From assembly GCA_025403435.1 (NCBI GenBank), contig CM046351.1:27245730-27309729 (forward strand): a DNA stretch of 64,000 nucleotides, in the 5' to 3' direction. Each line of letters starts with the position of its first letter. The stretch's first letter is position 1. The position numbers were made by a program, and so were the translations under genes. A model generated the notes under the pieces. It was given only the letters and a program-made list of their open reading frames with translations, was not told the origin of the DNA and searched no databases. Below are positions 58,486 through 64,000 of the stretch, one piece after another. Origin of the DNA: Artocarpus heterophyllus (lineage: Eukaryota; Streptophyta; Magnoliopsida; Rosales; Moraceae).

Positions 58486-60475
58486 TGTTAGAAAATAGTA
58501 CGCAGCAAAATTTTAAAAATTTTGTATCAGAGTATTTTTCAAAACACAAGTTTGACATGCCATATGCATAAATTAACCGGATCTTACTAACCTTTGAATG
58601 CGGAAGAACTCTCGTAATCTGTGAAGAGAAGTAACATTCCAAAAGAGCCTCAACCAACTGGTCTTCTTTGCTATTCTCTATCTACAATCAGAGTGAGTGT
58701 TGGCTTATACGTACAGCTCTTCCTCAAGGTGACTCTCCTTTCAACCAATTGAGAGAACCCAAAGATAGTGTTCGTGATTTGTGAACAAGAGCTCTTAGGG
58801 AGTTTCAGATTCTCACGAGGAGAGTATCACTCTTAATCTCTCAATTGATCTAAATAACTTATGAGACTTACTTCCTATTTATAGAGGTTGGGTCTAGGGT
58901 CAGTCCTTATCAGATAAGGTCTTAACAATTCAAATGAGAATCAAATTTGACTCAATATCTGATGAAATCTGCGTGAGAGCGCACGATCTTTTTATCACGC
59001 ATCGGCAGGTCGATCTGCCTAATCAGCAGACCGAACTGTCAAAAAAAAATCTCAGCGAATCTTTTATTTTTCACCTGAGATTTTATAAGATAAAGTCTCA
59101 GTTTTAATTCAAATAACCCAATAGAAAAGTTATCTAATCAAAATAACTTTATCTAGATAATCTCTAGGATAATAAATGAATTCCTAATAATTCTACAAGT
59201 TTATCTTGATTTAATTTATTTAAAATTAAATCAACTGATAAACAGACATGAATTATCCGATCCCAATAATTCAATAAGTTTATCTTGAATTAATTTTGTT
59301 ACAAAATTAATTCAACCGATAAACAAACATGAATTATTTGATTCTTTTGAATTTCAACCAATCTAATAAATCTAACATAAGTCACCAATTATTGAAAAAA
59401 TATGCCATATCGTTACAGGATTTTATGAGCTAGCAAAGGGGACCAAATGGATCTATATAGTTCAAGCTCCCGATAATTATGAAACCCAATATCTTAGATA
59501 TACATTTCATATTTATCAATTCCAACGCTACTTCACTAAAAGCTTGGAGCTCCACTCTCGAACTATATAGAATTACGAAACCCGTATAGCTAAGTCTCCA
59601 TGACATATCATAATGTATCATATCCTCTATAGGATTATCCATAATCGGCTTAAGGACAAGTTTTTGTCTTACCTTTCTGATTATTTTTATCTTACGTTCT
59701 ATTATCTCACCATCAAAAAACTTACCATCCAAAGATAGTATATCAATCGGTTATAACTATGTATCCAAATGGTTGAGCGCTTCAGTTTTTCAATTACAGA
59801 ATAACGCATATAAGAGGATATCACTACTCTTAAAAAGGAGTTATGGATTCCATATCTATGAATAATAGGTCTACGCTATCAAGAGTCATGTCTCTAACGT
59901 ACCGGCATGCATACCACTATTAAGATGTGGGTGTCACCCTTTAGTACATCAAAAGATACAAGTCAAGATAACGGGCCTACTATTTATCTCAGGATTAAGA
60001 TACAATACAAATGATTGTCTAAAGTGAATCGATTTGCCGAGACAGAATTATTAATCCAAATCAATTCATTTTATGTCCCGATCCAACACATCGTCACTTA
60101 TGACAACGTGCCAATGTTTTCATTCATGGAGTCCACCTCCGATGGTTAAGACAAACCATCTCCCAATAGGGATATAGACAACATAACAATCTTTACATGA
60201 AAAAAGCGTCCAACTTTATTCTCTCAATTGTGGATTTTATGATTTAGACGATCACCTTAAGAATTGTGTCTTCTGCATAATCTGTCCATTATATGCCTAA
60301 TTCTTAAAGGTTTAGACCGACAATCTTAGACTTTTGTTTGCTTAACATATATTCAACAAATATGAACGTAAAGAGGACAAGATTTGGTATACAAATAATA
60401 AATAAATTCTTTATTGATAAAAATGTCTCTAAATACATATTAAATTTTTACTCTTTAGAGCATACATGTCGAACA
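58486..60475 (-). mobile_element. solo LTR of the copia family
   Basis: 1990 bp, minus orientation, aligning end to end with the LTR of the element at 31590: TGTTAGAAAATAG at 58486 and CATGTCGAACA at 60475, the complement of a TGTTCGACATG start. It is flanked by a perfect 5-bp duplication CATAT (58481-58485 and 60476-60480), so it is a true solo LTR left by LTR-LTR recombination. It retains two palindromes, ATCGGCAGGTCGAT (59001) and ATCAGCAGACCGAA (59022), 21 bp apart. Divergence from the young LTR is moderate. Confidence 0.92.
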
Positions 60476-63400
60476 CATATGCCTCTCTCTATATGTCTCA
60501 TATTTTTGGTTTATCTTTTTCACAAGCGATTCATTTTCCGATTATGCTCCCTCCTTTTCTCTAATTTGTTTCCCCCCCTACTTTTCCTAATTCTTTTACC
60601 TTTTGTCGTTTTTTTTTTTTTTTTTCATTTATGCATGCAGGTCTAAAATATTATTGCTTATGCTCTGTGTGTTTATGTACATATGAATTTGTTAGGTATA
60701 TGGCTCAAATTTGGTTTGATGAGGTTAAGTTATTGTTTTCTGCGTTTAGACTAAGATTAAAATTGTGACGGTTGAGAGTCTGTCGATGTCTTTTACGTCC
60801 AGGATGCGATAGGTGGATGGCAATAAAGATAGAGTGCCTTAATTTGAGGAAAATAGAGAAAAGGGTGAAGAGAGGTATGCAAATAATGTAAGGGTCTTTG
60901 GGGTATAAAGAGAGATTGAGAAAGAATGTTCAGCGTGTAATTTTGAAGCTGTTAGTGAATTTCTTTGCCCTCTCAAATAGACATAAGTAATTTTGTCGAA
61001 CTATGTAGATCTCTATCTTTTCTGTATTTGTTGCGTTGATTACTATTTTAATTGCATTTTTCTACTGCGTAGATATAAGGATGTGTTTTTCCCCAACATT
61101 TTTTGTTTTAATTAGTTTTTTTTCTTCATCATGTTCCTTGTTATGTCAATTTTGATTCCTTTTTTGTATTTGCTTCAAAATGATTTTTTACGTTTGTTCA
61201 TCCGCTGGACAGTAAAAGAAAAGTAGAAAAATCTTTTTTCTAATGCACTCTCAAATATGATAGAGAATTCGGAAATTGACTGAGAAAATATGAAAGGAAT
61301 TTTAAGTTATCATTTTCAATGCATAAGTTTACGAGGTTTCAAAGAAATGGGCCTTTAATCTAATTTTTTAATAAATGAGTGAAGTTTTGTAAAATTCTGA
61401 AAATTGTTCTTTTTGTTTCCAGAAAAAATTAATCCTTGATGTACGGATTTAAGCTTATCATTGATTAACTTGAGTGCATACTATTAATTAACGTGATTTC
61501 ATTATTTATCAAATTGGAAGTTTATTACTGTCAAACCAGTATTAGTTAATGATTAGCCAATTTCATTTTATAATTTATTGTTTTATTAATGATAAACAAT
61601 TGATTAACCACTATCGAAACAACTATTTCCCTACCAAAAAGAAAAAAATTGAGCCATTTGCTTAAAAAACAAAAACTCGTCCCTTAAAAAATCATTTGGC
61701 TATTTACTAAAAAGGAGCAGTCAAAGCTGGCCATTTACTTAATTACGTATTTGTATTAGTAAAATGAAGCAAAATAATAGATTAAGGACCACAGTAAGAT
61801 GCAAGATTTTGTCAAATATATTTAACATCCACTTAACGGAGGAATCAAAATTAAAACAAAATAATGAATTAGCAATCATAGTAGGACATTTTAAAAATTA
61901 GAGATTAAAAAGTAAGATTACGAATAGAGCTCAAGAACCATGTGTAGAATTGATTCTTTGTCTTTATGAGTTACAAGTTTGTAACATATTTATAGAGAGT
62001 CTGAAGGGGTTTTTACTTTCTATAAAGAAAAAAGAGGGAAAAGAAGCCCCCAAGAGAGTCTTGTAATTCTTCACTATTAATAATATCAACGTGTAAAACT
62101 CATTAATCGTCAAACCACCTTAAAAAATCCAGATTAATTCTCATCTTTAATAATCCAGATTCTCTCATCATATTTCTTATTTTTGCCACTAGGCTCCAGT
62201 TAAAAAAAAAAAAAAGTTGGAATACTCCATTTTCAATTTAGGTTGTTTGAGAGGGTGGTTTAAGTTGCAAATAGTATAAAACTTTTATATGTTATAGTGT
62301 GCAGTTCAAACTTTAAAGTTGGGATTCTTCTCCCAAATGCCCTGATTGAATTAAAAATACTTTTCAATGAATGCGAAATTTAGGAGAAAAATGATCACAT
62401 ATACATGTTCACTGGCAAAACATATGATAAGATATGCATATTTTTAATGTCACCAATAGGTTTAACTATTATATTAACTTTTCAAGCGTCTGATCTATGA
62501 TTAGAAACAGTTTTATGTGGCATGCACTGTTAATTTATAATGTTGATAGTCACAAATAAGATCATTGAAAAGTCAAAGCAATAGTTTAAATAACATGATG
62601 AACCGATAAGATCAAAAACCTGTCATGCTGCAAGAGCTCTGATGTTAGATTGGTAAAATCTTATGGCATCGTAAACAAACATGGAAACAATATTTACCGA
62701 AGAACTATAATCCTTTGTATACGACAATCTAAAATAGCCTTGCGTACTCTTACTTATATTCTAGTGATTTTCATGCAATGACTAGCAGAATATGCAATAT
62801 GTATTTGGTGTGAAATATATTTTGTAGATCATGATCAGATTGGCCAACCCATGGAATGTACCATATCCTTTATTGTTTCTTCATGGTTTGGTATATCAAA
62901 CAGCACATAAACCAAATGACATGATATCTAGTGAAACAAAACAAAGAAATCGGGACAAATATGAAAATTCAGATTATAAAATTTGGAAAGTATTATGTAA
63001 TTTGTTGCATAAACATCCGGGAAGTTCTCTCAACTTTCGGGACCATTTTGTACTAAATAATAAAAAATTTCGTGGTCCAATATTTTCTGTCCTAATTCTT
63101 TTGTTCTTCATGAACTGCATGGACCATATATATAAAAACAGATATAGTACACGATTTGCTATATTATTACTAACATCAAATCCACATTTATACATTATAG
63201 TACCTTTGACAATTAGGAGAAACCCCAAAAGTTTTTGTTTGTAAATTACATTTTTAATCTCAATTATGTATGTTTATGTCAAGGTTTTATTAATTTATAA
63301 TAGGATTCACACGCACACACAACGATCTCTATGTTTTTAAAGTAAAAAATAAGAGTACGAATAATGGGATTTTAATCCTGTCCTTTTCAGTGTAGTATAA

Positions 63401-64000
63401 ATTTTAGTTACTTAGAGCAAACAAAAGTGGTGTGGCCCCAGGAAGGAACACTAGGACACATGTTTGCGTAAAATCATTTGCTTCCTTTAGAGAAATAGTT
63501 GAGGGGTCACAATTAAGAGAAAAAAAATCATATAATTATGCAATCTTCTACTTAGATTCTTAATCGACTTCAAGACGTAGAATTGTACTGCAAAATTAGT
63601 TAGTAGATTTTAGTACTCCCCAAGAACTAGAGCTGTTCGTCCGGTGTTGAATCGCCAGGTTTTTGAGACCGCACCGTTTTGACAGTTTGAAAAAATTTAA
63701 GACCAGACAAGACCGTTTAGGTTATTGGGACTGGCCTGTTTTAGAACGTCTGGTCTAGTCCAGTTTGAATCGCGGTTTTAGACTTTTTAGCAAAATCACA
63801 TCTCAACATTCAACAGTATTAGCCAACCTCAAATAGAAAATATACAATTACAACCTACAAAGCGAAACTTCAAAGAGAGTATATACACAAAATTTCTATA
63901 GTAACCGCAAAAGTGTTGCAAGATTACATACAAGTATGCAAACACATGCTCAAATTAACATTGTGAAATTATGGTTTTCACCCTCTAAATAAGGAAAGCG
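60476..64000. other. intergenic sequence to the window end
   Basis: No gene recognised. Contains a MITE (62241-62342) and, near the end (about 63627-63780), a block with repeated GACCG/GGTCT words starting CTAGAGCTGTTCGTCCGG that looks like the edge of another transposon. A 137-codon + strand frame at 62831-63244 has no domain and AT-driven composition. Confidence 0.4.
62241..62342. mobile_element. MITE of the 141-290 family
   Basis: The left end GGTTGTTTGAGAGGGTGGTTTAA and an inverted right end finishing TTCTTCTCCCAAATGCCC flank a core with ATAAAACTTTTATATGTTATAG. The left flank TTA and right flank TGA are a near-match for a 3-bp duplication. Confidence 0.5.

Noticed and set aside
62831..63244. 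137-codon plus-strand frame as a gene
   Set aside because: AT-driven composition, no domain, no leader or splice context, and a similar frame exists on the other strand.

Overview
This is nuclear DNA of a flowering plant, most likely a eudicot. The evidence is AT-rich intergenic sequence, short GT-AG introns, three host genes of plant-specific families or subfamilies, and a heavy load of plant transposable elements of several classes. No organellar, bacterial or RNA genes were recognised, and the species cannot be named from the sequence.

Host genes, all on the + strand: (1) 1410-3513, a six-exon bHLH transcription factor of the FLOWERING BHLH / bHLH130-122 type, 374 aa; (2) 12847-14089, a two-exon RABA4-type small GTPase, 226 aa, for trans-Golgi/secretory vesicle traffic; (3) 48540-50272, a two-exon POLYCHOME/UVI4-type inhibitor of the APC/C, 270 aa, with a D-box and a C-terminal Met-Arg tail. 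They are far apart and share no obvious pathway.

Repeats by region: 0.1-12.3 kb holds a small MITE, a foldback element, a probable solo LTR, a 1.75-kb non-autonomous CACTA element with perfect 3-bp target duplications and a gene-like passenger, and a 1.1-kb long-inverted-repeat element. From 17.2 to 47.1 kb lies one block of nested transposons. A decayed CACTA element (17.2-21.15 kb) is followed by a complete but dead Ty3/gypsy element (21152-28322). Next is a second CACTA remnant with TNP2 transposase (28.4-31.6 kb). That remnant is split by a complete, very young Ty1/copia element (31590-41284) with an intact 1317-codon gag-pol frame, about 0.5% LTR divergence and a perfect 5-bp target duplication. 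It abuts a truncated older relative of the copia family (41366-47128), which is itself split by a 3.0-kb element with TGTAAC/GTTACA ends, probably a solo LTR (41894-44907). Downstream of POLYCHOME are a 600-bp hAT-type element rich in ACCCG motifs (55502-56101) and a solo LTR of the same copia family (58486-60475, perfect target duplication).

The most unusual signal is a set of about 30 copies of a 14-bp imperfect palindrome, consensus TTCGGC(A/C)(G/T)GCCGAA. They are phased mostly at 21-22 bp and grouped in blocks of about four. Blocks occur in the copia LTRs, in the copia leader, near both ends of the 3-kb TGTAAC element, and as a short version in the solo LTR. The same position in the older copia LTR carries a different palindrome, CGGTCGACCG, at a similar pitch. 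The pitch is not a multiple of three and does not follow a reading frame. I know of no described system of this kind, and binding-site, RNA-hairpin and exchanged-cassette explanations all remain open.
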